Of a DNA stretch of 64,000 nucleotides, positions 38,347-47,142 are shown one piece after another. A model generated the notes under the pieces. It did not search any database. It worked only from the letters and a program-made list of their open reading frames with translations, and was not told the DNA's origin. The stretch's first letter is position 1, and each line of letters opens with the position of its first letter. The stretch is from Prevotella sp. (lineage in GTDB: Bacteria > Bacteroidota > Bacteroidia > Bacteroidales > Bacteroidaceae): contig JALFOF010000105.1 in the NCBI GenBank assembly GCA_022773825.1, positions 1-64,000 on the forward strand. The letters are read 5' to 3'. The position numbers and the translations under genes are program-made.

Positions 38347-40431
38347 TCACTTTGCCGTCTCTTTCTTTTGCGCCTTCTCCCTCGCTTCCTTCATGTAGTC
38401 CTTCCACTTTTTCATGCCTTCAAAGATGCTGGGAGCCTTCTTGTGTTTCAACAGTCGGGGCTTGAACTTGAGGTCCTGCACGGAGTCTGTCTGCGTGTAC
38501 CAGAACATCACTGATATGTCAAACAGTTTCTTCGGCATGAACACCTCGCCCTCCGCCGTGGCACCGTCGCTGTGCACCATCGCCGTTATGCCGCTGAAGT
38601 TCATCCGCTTGAAGCGCACGCTGTCCACCTGAGCCTTGAGCCATCCTATGGGCAGCCTGCCGTTATGCTTTACCGGTCGCATGCGTTTTGACGCCACGCT
38701 GAAGCTGTACGTTGCGCTGGCATTGACATATCCCAGCCCCTTCACGTTCATCACGGTGCCAAGTTCCAAGGAGTCAGTGGCTATGTTGCCCGTCATCAGC
38801 TTCGTGTTGCCGTCTATGGTGAAGGCGAAATCAGCCTTGCCGTACTTGGTGAACAGCGTGCCAGAGAAGTCCTCGCGGCGGAAGTACACCGCCATCTGTC
38901 CGCGATAGCTTATATCGCCCAGCCTCCTCATCTGCCTGACCATCTTCATACGCACCTTCTTCGCAAAGTGCCCCACGATGGTTTCCTTTATCCCCTTGCG
39001 CGCGTTGAGGCTGATGTCGCTGAAACGCAGGCGCAGTTCGCGCCCTTTCAGCACGTCCAACATATTGCCTTGCGCAGTAAGGCGCAGGCGTTTGTCGCGG
39101 GTCGATATGTTGATATTACTGAAAGCCATCCTATTGAGCGTGCCACCGATGGTGACACTGAGGTGCAGCGGCGTGATGAAGTCGCTCAACACGGGTGCGA
39201 AAGGCCTGGCTATATCATGCAGAGTGACCCTCGCCGTCACAGGACAGTCACTCAACAGCACGTCCGTGAAGCGTCCGTCAGTGCCGCGCAGCAGTACGCC
39301 ATCCACCTTATTTATATGTATGGCAGTGTGCTGGAGTGCTATGTCGGCATCCGACAACGTCAGTGTGTCGCGCCGTTTCGCAATCTGTGCGGTGGCATCC
39401 ATGACATACAGCCCCGAAGCGCGGTCATAAGCGGAGAGCCGTCGCACCTCAGCCTTCACGCTGTCCGTGGTGGCGCACGTCACCGTGGCTTTCATGTTTA
39501 GCACTGCGTTGATATGCCCGGGGTCGAAATATCCGCGGTGTGGCCTGCCCGTCCGCTTGTGGGGGCGACCGTTGTCACGACGGTATGTCATGGTGTCCAC
39601 ACTTATTTCCATTGCCTTCGCCAGCGAGGGCTGCCAGCCTTCCTGCGTGGCGGTGAGCCTTGCGAAGCCCGACTGCCAGTCGCGGTAGCCGAACTTTGCC
39701 TGCTCCAGCACCGCTGTCCATCCTCCACGGCGTGTGGCATCATAGCTTGCCGCACCCAGTTCCATCGCCATTCCCGTCTTCTTCTCCCTCGCCGCCAAGC
39801 CTTCTAACAACACGGTGAGGCTGTCAGCCTCCTTTCTTATGCCACAACTCCGCAGTCCTACGTTGTCCAAACATAGGTGGTTGGCATCGAGGGTGTCGCC
39901 GCCGCGCATGGGTTCGGAGAGCACGTCCCATCGCAGGCATCCCCTGCTTAATGCCGCTGACAGCAGTTTCACGGTTATGCCGTGGGGTTCTCCCTGCCCT
40001 GCCGCATCGTCATCCTGCCGCTTTGCTGTCTTGAAGGCATCGAGGGCGAACTGGTAATTCGCCGCCGTGTCGCGCCGCACCTTATACATCACCGCACGCA
40101 CGCCGTGCAGTCTCACCTCGCTTACCACCACCTCCGAGCGCAACAGCGGCAACAGTTCCACCCTTGCGCTAAGCGTGTCCACGGCAAGCATCTCCACCCC
40201 TCGGCGGTCATCCACCCCCACTCCGTAGAGCACCACCCGCCTCTTTGCGAGGTTCACGCTGGCACTGTCGAGTCGCACCGCCGTGCCTAACTTCCCTGCG
40301 AGCATCTCCACGCCTCTGCCGCACAGCCAGTCACGCAGGTAGCGTGCGGCGAACACGCCGCCGATGACCACCGCGAGGAGGGTCACAGCAACCACGAGGA
40401 GCGGTATTATGTATGGTCTGCGGTGCGACAT
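38347..40431 (-). CDS. AsmA/DUF748-like membrane-anchored protein
   Basis: 694 aa; N-terminal TM, LGTAVRLDSASVNLAKRRVVLYGVGVDDRRGVEMLAVDTLSARVELLPLLRSEVVVSEVRLHG is AsmA-like. Confidence 0.65.
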   Translation of the reverse strand: MSHRRPYIIPLLVVAVTLLAVVIGGVFAARYLRDWLCGRGVEMLAGKLGTAVRLDSASVNLAKRRVVLYGVGVDDRRGVEMLAVDTLSARVELLPLLRSEVVVSEVRLHGVRAVMYKVRRDTAANYQFALDAFKTAKRQDDDAAGQGEPHGITVKLLSAALSRGCLRWDVLSEPMRGGDTLDANHLCLDNVGLRSCGIRKEADSLTVLLEGLAAREKKTGMAMELGAASYDATRRGGWTAVLEQAKFGYRDWQSGFARLTATQEGWQPSLAKAMEISVDTMTYRRDNGRPHKRTGRPHRGYFDPGHINAVLNMKATVTCATTDSVKAEVRRLSAYDRASGLYVMDATAQIAKRRDTLTLSDADIALQHTAIHINKVDGVLLRGTDGRFTDVLLSDCPVTARVTLHDIARPFAPVLSDFITPLHLSVTIGGTLNRMAFSNINISTRDKRLRLTAQGNMLDVLKGRELRLRFSDISLNARKGIKETIVGHFAKKVRMKMVRQMRRLGDISYRGQMAVYFRREDFSGTLFTKYGKADFAFTIDGNTKLMTGNIATDSLELGTVMNVKGLGYVNASATYSFSVASKRMRPVKHNGRLPIGWLKAQVDSVRFKRMNFSGITAMVHSDGATAEGEVFMPKKLFDISVMFWYTQTDSVQDLKFKPRLLKHKKAPSIFEGMKKWKDYMKEAREKAQKKETAK

Positions 40432-40435
40432 AGGG

Positions 40436-40624
40436 GTGTTTGGTGGTTTAGTTATTTTGGTGGTTTAGTTGTTTGGTGGTTTGGTTGTTTAGTTGTTTGA
40501 AAGCATCACTGCGTGCCGAGCGGTTTAGTTATTCGCAAGCGAATCGGCAAAGCCGAGCGATTTGTAAGTGACTGAATTGCTACATATAACCAAACAACTA
40601 AACAACTAAACAACCAAACAACTA
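40436..40624. repeat. Octamer inverted-repeat array 8
   Basis: TTTAGTTG/TTTGGTGG arm, GC-rich insert CACTGCGTGCCGAGCGGTTT, core TGAATTGCTACATATAACC, CAACTAAA arm. Confidence 0.9.
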
Positions 40625-43600
40625 TTCTGCCCTCACAGGGAAGACGTAGAACTGCCGTTCCTTGCGAAAATCTATCATCCATTGGTCCATGATGATATGG
40701 TCATCAAGGGCTGTTACGGTGATGGTGTGACCGCCTTGGGTAAGCTCCACGTCGAGAGTGCGCAGTGCCTGCCCCCTGAGCACGTTGGTCTTCCATCGCT
40801 CGGAGCGGTAAGGCTCTTTCAGAGAGTACACCGTCGGCGCACCGCCGTCTATGCTTACGGCATAGCGTATGTCGCCCCTGTCATTAGCCTGGGTGGGTAT
40901 CATCGCCGTGCGCAGCACCGCCTTGCCCACCCGCTCCGTATAGAAGTCGAAGCGAAGCGATGCGCCTTTGGCTATGCTCACAGCCTTCATGCTGTGACCG
41001 AGCATCTCCACTGGCCGCACATTGCCCGTGCTGCTGTCGTAGGTGCAGGCGTTTCGCACTATACAACCATCGAGGGCAGCCTTCGTAAGCGGTCTGCTCT
41101 TGCAGCGACGCAGTATCGTGCTGTCAGTGGTGGCATAGTCGGCAAAGACTGGAAGCCCACGCGGCGCGGCACTCATCAATCCCTTCCACTTGCCACCGCC
41201 GAGGCTGTTGTAGCGTGAGGTGAGGCGTTTTATCTCCTCTTGGTATGCCATCGCCGTCACGGTGTCGCCCAACTGCGCCTCCAGATGCTTGTGCGCCATG
41301 GCAGCGGCGCAGTGCACGGGATACGTGACGTGCGCGAAGTATGCGTCGTCCTCACGCCCCTCGCTGTCCACTATGGCACAGATGCTGTCGTAATCTTCAA
41401 GGTATCGTTCCAGTTCCCCGCCGAACTCCGTCTCCGAGAACTCTGTGTCTTTAGGCAGGGAGTTGCCGCGCGGATATTTCTTCTTGTCCAGTTCCGTCTG
41501 CGTCCAGCCCATAAACTCGGGCTTCCTCATGCCGCAGAGCTGGTAGTAACGCTCCATCGCCGGCGCAATCCTGCTGGCGGTGCGCTGCCCGAACTGCTGT
41601 GCGAGCCAGGAGCGGAGGTGGCTTCGCAGCGTGGTGGACGTGACACTGTTGATGTCCCAAGCCATGTCCATGGCGAGGGATAGCTGGTATGCCGCCACCT
41701 TAGGGTCGTGTACGTTTATTATCCACATCTTTTTCGCACCCATATCGTAAGCCAGTCGCAGCTCGTTATACACCAGCCCCGGCTGCGTTGTGGTGAGCCA
41801 TAGGTAGTCGTGAGGACGCCCCCAGTAGCTGAGGTGGTAGTACACGCCTGCCCCTCCGCTTCTCTTCTGCTGCTCCGCGTCGCTCAGCCGCGTCATGTAG
41901 CCATAGTTGTCGTCACACCACATCAGCGTCACGTCATCAGGCACACGCAGCCCGCTCTCGTAGATTTGCAGCACCTCCTTGTACGGTATGAACACCTGCG
42001 GCACATTGTCCACGTCCTTTGAGTAGTACTTCGCTATCAGTTCCCGCTGGCTGTCAATGACGCTTTGCAGTCCGCGGAGCTTCTCGTCCGCCGTCTTCAC
42101 GCCCTCCATGGAGCCGTCGTGTATGCCCCTCATGCCTATGGTGAACAGTGCTTCCTGCCCTTTCACCTCCACAAGGCGTTCTTTCCAGTAGTCGAGCACC
42201 GCGGAACGGTTGGTGATGAAGTTGTATGCGCCGCGCTTTTTCTTGTCCCATTCGCCTGTGTTGCTGCGCAGGATAGGCTCGCAGTGGGATGAACCTATCA
42301 CTATTCCGCACGAGTCTGCCATCTCCCTGTTTCCCTTTATGGTGAAAAACGGCTTGGTCACCTCGTGCATCGCCGGCCACAGGGCATTAGCTCTAAGCCT
42401 CAGCAGCAACTGGAATATGCGCTTGTATGTCTTCGGTCCTATCGCCCCCTTGGGCAGTTCGGGTTCCACTGTCTTGTTAGCCCATTGCAGGGTGCTCCAG
42501 TCTTCGTCGTTGATGAATATGCCCCTGTACTCCACGGAGGGGCTTTGCAGGGTCTCGTCCTCACTGCCGAAGGTCAGCGAGCCTTTCTTCTCCGGCACCA
42601 CGTCGCCCCACCACACCCACGGTGACACGCCCGCCTTGCGCGAAAGTTCAAGTATTCCGTATGCCGTACCCCTGCCATTGTTGCCCACGACGATGATTTT
42701 GCCGTCACGTTCTCCAAGGAAAAAGGCGTCCTTGGTGTCCATAAGGCGCGGTGTGAGCACGTTCATCTTGCTGAGAGCCTTCAGCGTCTTGGCGTTAGCC
42801 TCGTCCAGCTGGTATATCTCTATCTTCGCCTTGTGGCGGCTGTGCGCCTCCATGCCCGTGACAGCCTCCATGTCGCCGCGGAACATTTGCAGGGCTATAT
42901 CGACCACTGGCGATGCCTTTCCCACGACGTTGTAGCCCACGGGGTGCTGCCCGTCATACCACTGCACGGCGGAGAACGCTGGCAGTGAGAGGAAGAAGGC
43001 AAGGAGGAAGCAGAGCAGTCCGCCAGTCAGTCCGCCCAAGAACTCCTTTACATTATCCACCGCCATGCGCGTGAGCCTCTGACGGGCAGCCAGCGTAGCC
43101 CACGCTATATGGGGCGTTATGCAGCAGTTACGCGCCCCTATCAGCGGCGACCCATCCCGCGGCGGCTCTTCTTCCAGCACGTCAAGTCCCGCCGCCGCTA
43201 TCCTGCCGCTGTTCAGCGCAGCGGCGAGTGCCTGCTCGTCCACCAGCGGCCCGCGGCCGGTGTTTATCAGAACCGCCGTGGGTTTCATCATGGACAAGGT
43301 CTTTTCATTGATGATATGCCTCGTGGCATCGGTCAGCGGGCAGTGCAGGCTCACGATGTCAGCACTGCCGAAAAAGTCATCCATCGTGTCAGCCTGCGCC
43401 ACATAATCCGGCACGTCCGGGCGCGCCGCCGCGCCATCCCTCAGCGAGGGTGCCACCAGCACTCCCATTCCGAAGGCGCAGGCTATGGAAGCCACCGCCC
43501 TGCCCGTGTTGCCGAAGCCCACTATGCCGAGCGTCTGTCCTGCCAGCTCCACCTGCGGCGACACCGTATAGGTGAAGTCGGGACACCTGCCCCACTCGCC

Positions 43601-43999
43601 TTCGCTGACAGAACGCCCGTGGAGCGCCACGCCGTTGGCGATGTTGAGGATGTGGGCGAAGGTGAGCTGCGCCACCGAGGCGGTGCTGTATGCCGGCACG
43701 TTCCTAACAACTATGCCGCGCCTGCGTGCCGCCTCCATGTCAATCACGTTGCACCCCGTGGCAAGCACACCGATATACTTGAGCTTTGGCAGCCGCGCCA
43801 TCACCCCGTCGGTCATCAACACCTTGTTGGTGATGACGATATCAGCCTCCGCCGCGCGCTCCACCACCAGCTCCGGCGGCGTGCGTTCATACGTGGTGAA
43901 GGAGCAGTATCCGCCGCCCGGGGCGGGTATCGTCTGCCACTGCCGCAGGTTTATGTCGCCAGGGTTGGCGGCATAGCCGTCAAGTTGTACTATGTTCAT
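40622..43999 (-). CDS. Fusion protein: D-2-hydroxyacid (glycerate-type) dehydrogenase + signal peptide + GH115 glycoside hydrolase
   Basis: Residues ~1-323: NAD-binding dehydrogenase (GQTLGIVGFGNTGRAVA, LHCPLTDATRHIINEKTLSMMKPTAVLINTGRGPLVDEQALAAAL). Residues ~324-344: LTGGLLCFLLAFFLSLPAFSA. Residues ~345-1125: GH115-like (GRGTAYGILELSRKAGVSPWVWWGDVVPEKK, SPSVEYRGIFINDEDWSTLQWA, TIGMRGIHDGSM). Confidence 0.85.
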   Translation of the reverse strand: MNIVQLDGYAANPGDINLRQWQTIPAPGGGYCSFTTYERTPPELVVERAAEADIVITNKVLMTDGVMARLPKLKYIGVLATGCNVIDMEAARRRGIVVRNVPAYSTASVAQLTFAHILNIANGVALHGRSVSEGEWGRCPDFTYTVSPQVELAGQTLGIVGFGNTGRAVASIACAFGMGVLVAPSLRDGAAARPDVPDYVAQADTMDDFFGSADIVSLHCPLTDATRHIINEKTLSMMKPTAVLINTGRGPLVDEQALAAALNSGRIAAAGLDVLEEEPPRDGSPLIGARNCCITPHIAWATLAARQRLTRMAVDNVKEFLGGLTGGLLCFLLAFFLSLPAFSAVQWYDGQHPVGYNVVGKASPVVDIALQMFRGDMEAVTGMEAHSRHKAKIEIYQLDEANAKTLKALSKMNVLTPRLMDTKDAFFLGERDGKIIVVGNNGRGTAYGILELSRKAGVSPWVWWGDVVPEKKGSLTFGSEDETLQSPSVEYRGIFINDEDWSTLQWANKTVEPELPKGAIGPKTYKRIFQLLLRLRANALWPAMHEVTKPFFTIKGNREMADSCGIVIGSSHCEPILRSNTGEWDKKKRGAYNFITNRSAVLDYWKERLVEVKGQEALFTIGMRGIHDGSMEGVKTADEKLRGLQSVIDSQRELIAKYYSKDVDNVPQVFIPYKEVLQIYESGLRVPDDVTLMWCDDNYGYMTRLSDAEQQKRSGGAGVYYHLSYWGRPHDYLWLTTTQPGLVYNELRLAYDMGAKKMWIINVHDPKVAAYQLSLAMDMAWDINSVTSTTLRSHLRSWLAQQFGQRTASRIAPAMERYYQLCGMRKPEFMGWTQTELDKKKYPRGNSLPKDTEFSETEFGGELERYLEDYDSICAIVDSEGREDDAYFAHVTYPVHCAAAMAHKHLEAQLGDTVTAMAYQEEIKRLTSRYNSLGGGKWKGLMSAAPRGLPVFADYATTDSTILRRCKSRPLTKAALDGCIVRNACTYDSSTGNVRPVEMLGHSMKAVSIAKGASLRFDFYTERVGKAVLRTAMIPTQANDRGDIRYAVSIDGGAPTVYSLKEPYRSERWKTNVLRGQALRTLDVELTQGGHTITVTALDDHIIMDQWMIDFRKERQFYVFPVRAE

Positions 44000-44038
44000 A
44001 TTTGCTAAAGGTCAGTATGTTAATATTGTTGCTGATTG

Positions 44039-44070
44039 CAAAGGTAATCAAAACATTTGACACAAACAAA
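44039..44070 (-). promoter_or_regulatory. Bacteroidetes-type promoter for the fusion gene
   Basis: Minus strand TTTG-N20-TACCTTTG. Confidence 0.65.
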
Positions 44071-44332
44071 CTTTTGGCTGTATTTTTACGGGGAAGTGGC
44101 GGCGGTGTGCTGTATTCCACCGTGCATTGGTTTCGTTTCAAGATGTAAGCAAATAGGCTTTTTCCGTGACATATTGATTTTGAAAAATGCTTGCCGGAAA
44201 ATGCGAACCAGAGAATTACAGGTGGGGCGTGCGGTGTTTTTATCGATACATATTACCTTTACGAGAGTCAACAATACGGTTTTGCGACATTTTCGCATAT
44301 TCATTGCGCTGCGATAGCAGTGGTTTGGCGGT

Positions 44333-44400
44333 GTAATGGCTATGCTTTTGCATCCTTAAAGCATAGCTTTTGCATTGTAATCGCTATGCTTTTACAACGC
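44333..44400. repeat. Family B 22-bp repeats in both orientations
   Basis: TAATGGCTATGCTTTTGC...TTAAAGCATAGCTTTTGC...GTAATCGCTATGCTTTTAC. Confidence 0.8.
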
Positions 44401-44614
44401 TTGCGACTCCAAAACGAAGCCACAAAAGTATAACACACTAAAGCACAAAGGTTTAACTATTCTGTCCGAGATTTGCGTATTTCAAGGCGGATTGCGGTTT
44501 CGTGGATTTCACGGGCTTATTTTGGGGGACGTAAACGAGCAGAGTGTCACGTTTTGTGGTGGAAAGATGACAATATGAAAAACAAGCTGGAGCAGTGCCG
44601 CAGATATTCCGTTA

Positions 44615-44670
44615 GTCCTTAAAAGTGTCCTCTTTTGTCAACAGAATACAAAAGGGACACTTTTAAGGAC
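44615..44670. repeat. Long inverted repeat (23-24-bp arms)
   Basis: GTCCTTAAAAGTGTCCTCTTTTGT CAACAGAAT ACAAAAGGGACACTTTTAAGGAC; single bulge. Confidence 0.92.
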
Positions 44671-44787
44671 TTTCTGTTTCCATGCCTAAGCGTTTTAGAA
44701 GGAATACCGATAGTGCTGGTGAGCAATTTTTACGGGAACCTCAACACGGTGCTACGAGAGTTCCCTCTCGACGTTTTCTTCTCTTTA

Positions 44788-44893
44788 GTTGTTTAGTTGT
44801 TTGGTTGTTTGGTTGTTTAGTTGTTTAGTTGTTGGTCTTTCGGTTTGGAGCGAAGTGACCTCCAAACCTCCCACCCACAACCTCCAAACCTTC
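44788..44893. repeat. Hybrid repeat array
   Basis: Octamer TTTAGTTG x6 left arm combined with the AGGTTTGG-type inverted motif GGTTTGGAGCGAAGTGACCTCCAAACC. Confidence 0.75.
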
Positions 44894-44895
44894 AA

Positions 44896-45648
44896 CTATA
44901 TCTTCATCTTCAAGCCCAGGGAGAGGCTGAGGATGTCTTTTAGGGGGATGGAGCCGTTTACGAATTTGCTGACCACGTAGAGGTCGCAGGTGGATAGTTC
45001 CCATACGAAACTACATTCCTTGGCGAGGAAACGTTTTTCTTTTGGTATATGGATAGTATAGCGCTGACCGACGAAGAGGTGGAAACGTATCTTCGATGAG
45101 AACCTGTAATAGTCTCTATCGGGATAACGCTCTGGTTCTTTCGTCCAATAGTCTTTACTCAGCACGGAGTTGAGGAACAATCCGCAAGAAAGTGGTTGCC
45201 ACGTGAACCAATGTCTGCCGCCGTCACGTTCATGGGTGCGATACAAGCCCTTGGTCCACGGCACGTAAGTCTGGCGCAGGGTGAAGGTCACGAAAGCATC
45301 GTCCTTGTCGTATTTCGGCACAAAGCCGAACATCAAGTCTGTCTCCCACTGCCTATGCTTGCCATACTCCCAACCCACACCGAGGTTAACAAGTCCTATG
45401 CTGCCAGCATACTGGAGGCGATAGAAGCTGGGCAACAGTGCCATCCACACTCTGTGGCTGCGCGCTATGCGCTTTTCATATTGTTCTATCCTGCGGTTCA
45501 GCTTCGCTACGGTGTCTTGTTCCATTGTGTCAGCGATGACAATAGTGTCTTGTTTCATAGTGTCAGCGATGACTACGGTGTCTGCCTGCTCCTGCGAGAA
45601 TGTGGCAAGAGGCAGGAGTGTGAGCAGACTAATAATCAACTGTTTCAT
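44896..45648 (-). CDS. Hypothetical outer membrane protein
   Basis: 250 aa; signal peptide MKQLIISLLTLLPLATFSQ, tandem VVIADTMKQDT motif, aromatic beta-rich body. Confidence 0.65.
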   Translation of the reverse strand: MKQLIISLLTLLPLATFSQEQADTVVIADTMKQDTIVIADTMEQDTVAKLNRRIEQYEKRIARSHRVWMALLPSFYRLQYAGSIGLVNLGVGWEYGKHRQWETDLMFGFVPKYDKDDAFVTFTLRQTYVPWTKGLYRTHERDGGRHWFTWQPLSCGLFLNSVLSKDYWTKEPERYPDRDYYRFSSKIRFHLFVGQRYTIHIPKEKRFLAKECSFVWELSTCDLYVVSKFVNGSIPLKDILSLSLGLKMKI

Positions 45649-46438
45649 AGCTATACCCTTTCTCGTTTACGGTGAATACATAGTACTGTCTGTCTTTGGC
45701 GCAGGTTATCTGGTAATACATCATGCCATCGCCGAAAGGCTCGTGCGCTTCGGTGGCGTGACCATGACCGTGTATGCAGCAAAGTGGATTTTTAAGGGCG
45801 AGTATCTCATATTCGAAGGCCTTCGCTACGTTGTTGTTGAACTCGTCGCTGAACGGTCCCACGTGCATCACCATGATGGTGTTGGTGCTGAAGGTGTCGT
45901 CCCTGAAGCTCTCGATATACTGCAAGTCTGGCACAGGCAACGAGAAGTCGAACTCCAGTGCGTTGGTGTCAAGGCATATAAAACGTGTAGGACCAGCCAC
46001 GAATGAGAAGTTTTCTTTGCCGAACATTGTGCGGAAGACGTCTTTGCCGCTGCCTATGCAGTCGTGATTGCCAATGAGCACGACGTATGGCACGGTGAGT
46101 TTATTGAGGATTCTCTGCTGCCATTCAAACTCTTTCGTCACTCCAAAGTCGGTAAGGTCTCCGCCATGTATCACGAAGTCTATGTCCTTGCGGGCGTTGA
46201 TGTGCGCCACCTCGTCTTCCGTTTCATCGTACCACCGCTGCGTATCGCTGATAAAGGCGAAGCGTATCTCCGTCTTTCCTTTGGTGTTCTGCTCTATTCT
46301 CGCCATGTTGCGGGCGTTGATATCAGTGTCGCCATCAATGTTCCCGTCGTAGGGATGGATGTCTATGAGGTCGCAGGAGGCGCATAGTAACAATGCGGAA
46401 ATGCCTGTTCCTGCTGTTCTTAGGATGTTGTGTATCAT
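45629..46438 (-). CDS. Metallophosphoesterase lipoprotein
   Basis: 269 aa; LLLCASC lipobox, FAFISDTQRWYDET, DFVIHGGDLTDFG, VVLIGNHDCIG, HGHGHATE. Confidence 0.9.
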   Translation of the reverse strand: MIHNILRTAGTGISALLLCASCDLIDIHPYDGNIDGDTDINARNMARIEQNTKGKTEIRFAFISDTQRWYDETEDEVAHINARKDIDFVIHGGDLTDFGVTKEFEWQQRILNKLTVPYVVLIGNHDCIGSGKDVFRTMFGKENFSFVAGPTRFICLDTNALEFDFSLPVPDLQYIESFRDDTFSTNTIMVMHVGPFSDEFNNNVAKAFEYEILALKNPLCCIHGHGHATEAHEPFGDGMMYYQITCAKDRQYYVFTVNEKGYSYETVDY

Positions 46439-46562
46439 ATTGCTTAGGGGTTGGTAATGGTCTTGGTTGGGGTTCTTCCCGTTTAGGGGGAGTGATAGCC
46501 AGACGGAAGAATCCGCCGGGCACGAGGAGGAAGGGTGATTTCCTGGTGCAAATTTACGAATA

Positions 46563-46597
46563 AAAAAGGCGCAAGAGAAATTTCCTGCGCCTTTTTA
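46563..46597 (-). terminator. Rho-independent terminator downstream of 46618..47004
   Basis: AAAAAAGGCGCAAGAGAAATTTCCTGCGCCTTTTTATT; symmetric, possibly bidirectional. Confidence 0.75.
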
Positions 46598-46617
46598 TTG
46601 TTCTTTTTTGCATTTTT

Positions 46618-47004
46618 TCAGTCTGCTTTCTCTTGTTTTGAGTAATAGTCCTCCCAGTCCTTCATTGCTTTCTGCCAGTCGGCGGCTTCGTCGTGGGTTC
46701 CTTCCGCCATTTCCTCGCTGCGTTTCTGCTCCGCGTCACGTTGCTTGTCGCGCTCACGTTTCGCCTTCATATCGGCGATAGTGGCATCGTCGAGTATCAC
46801 GATGGCGTGGCGTTCTATTGCCGCATATAGCTCATCGAGTCCGAAGTTCTTACCCGGAACGTTGAAATCAGAGATGCTGAACTCGTAGTCAACGCGCAGT
46901 ACGTGGCGTATTGCCTTTTGCTTCAACCGGTTTGCCTTCTCTTTCATCTTGAGCAGCTTGGCTATCTCAAGTATCTCTTTCTGTGAAAATTTATTTCTTC
47001 CCAT
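46618..47004 (-). CDS. Conserved hypothetical protein
   Basis: 128 aa, charged; MGRNKFSQKEILEIAKLLKMKEKANRLKQKAIRHVLRVDYEFSISDFNVPGK. Confidence 0.75.
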   Translation of the reverse strand: MGRNKFSQKEILEIAKLLKMKEKANRLKQKAIRHVLRVDYEFSISDFNVPGKNFGLDELYAAIERHAIVILDDATIADMKAKRERDKQRDAEQKRSEEMAEGTHDEAADWQKAMKDWEDYYSKQEKAD

Positions 47005-47005
47005 G

Positions 47006-47138
47006 TGGTTGGTGGTTTGGTGGTTTAGTGTTTGGTGGTTTAGTTCTTGCCTGCGGCAAGCGGCAGAGCCGAGCGATTTAGTGGTTTAGCGCTCGTTACC
47101 ATTAACCAAACAACTAAACCACCAAACCACTAAACAAC
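47006..47138. repeat. Octamer inverted-repeat array 9
   Basis: TTTGGTGG/TTTAGTGG units, insert CTTGCCTGCGGCAAGCGGCAGAGCCGAGCG, CCATTAACC core, CAACTAAACCACC units. Confidence 0.85.
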
Positions 47139-47142
47139 TCCT

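Noticed and set aside
43109-44008. 299-aa plus-strand ORF opposite the dehydrogenase domain
   Set aside because: Antisense shadow of a strongly supported dehydrogenase coding region.
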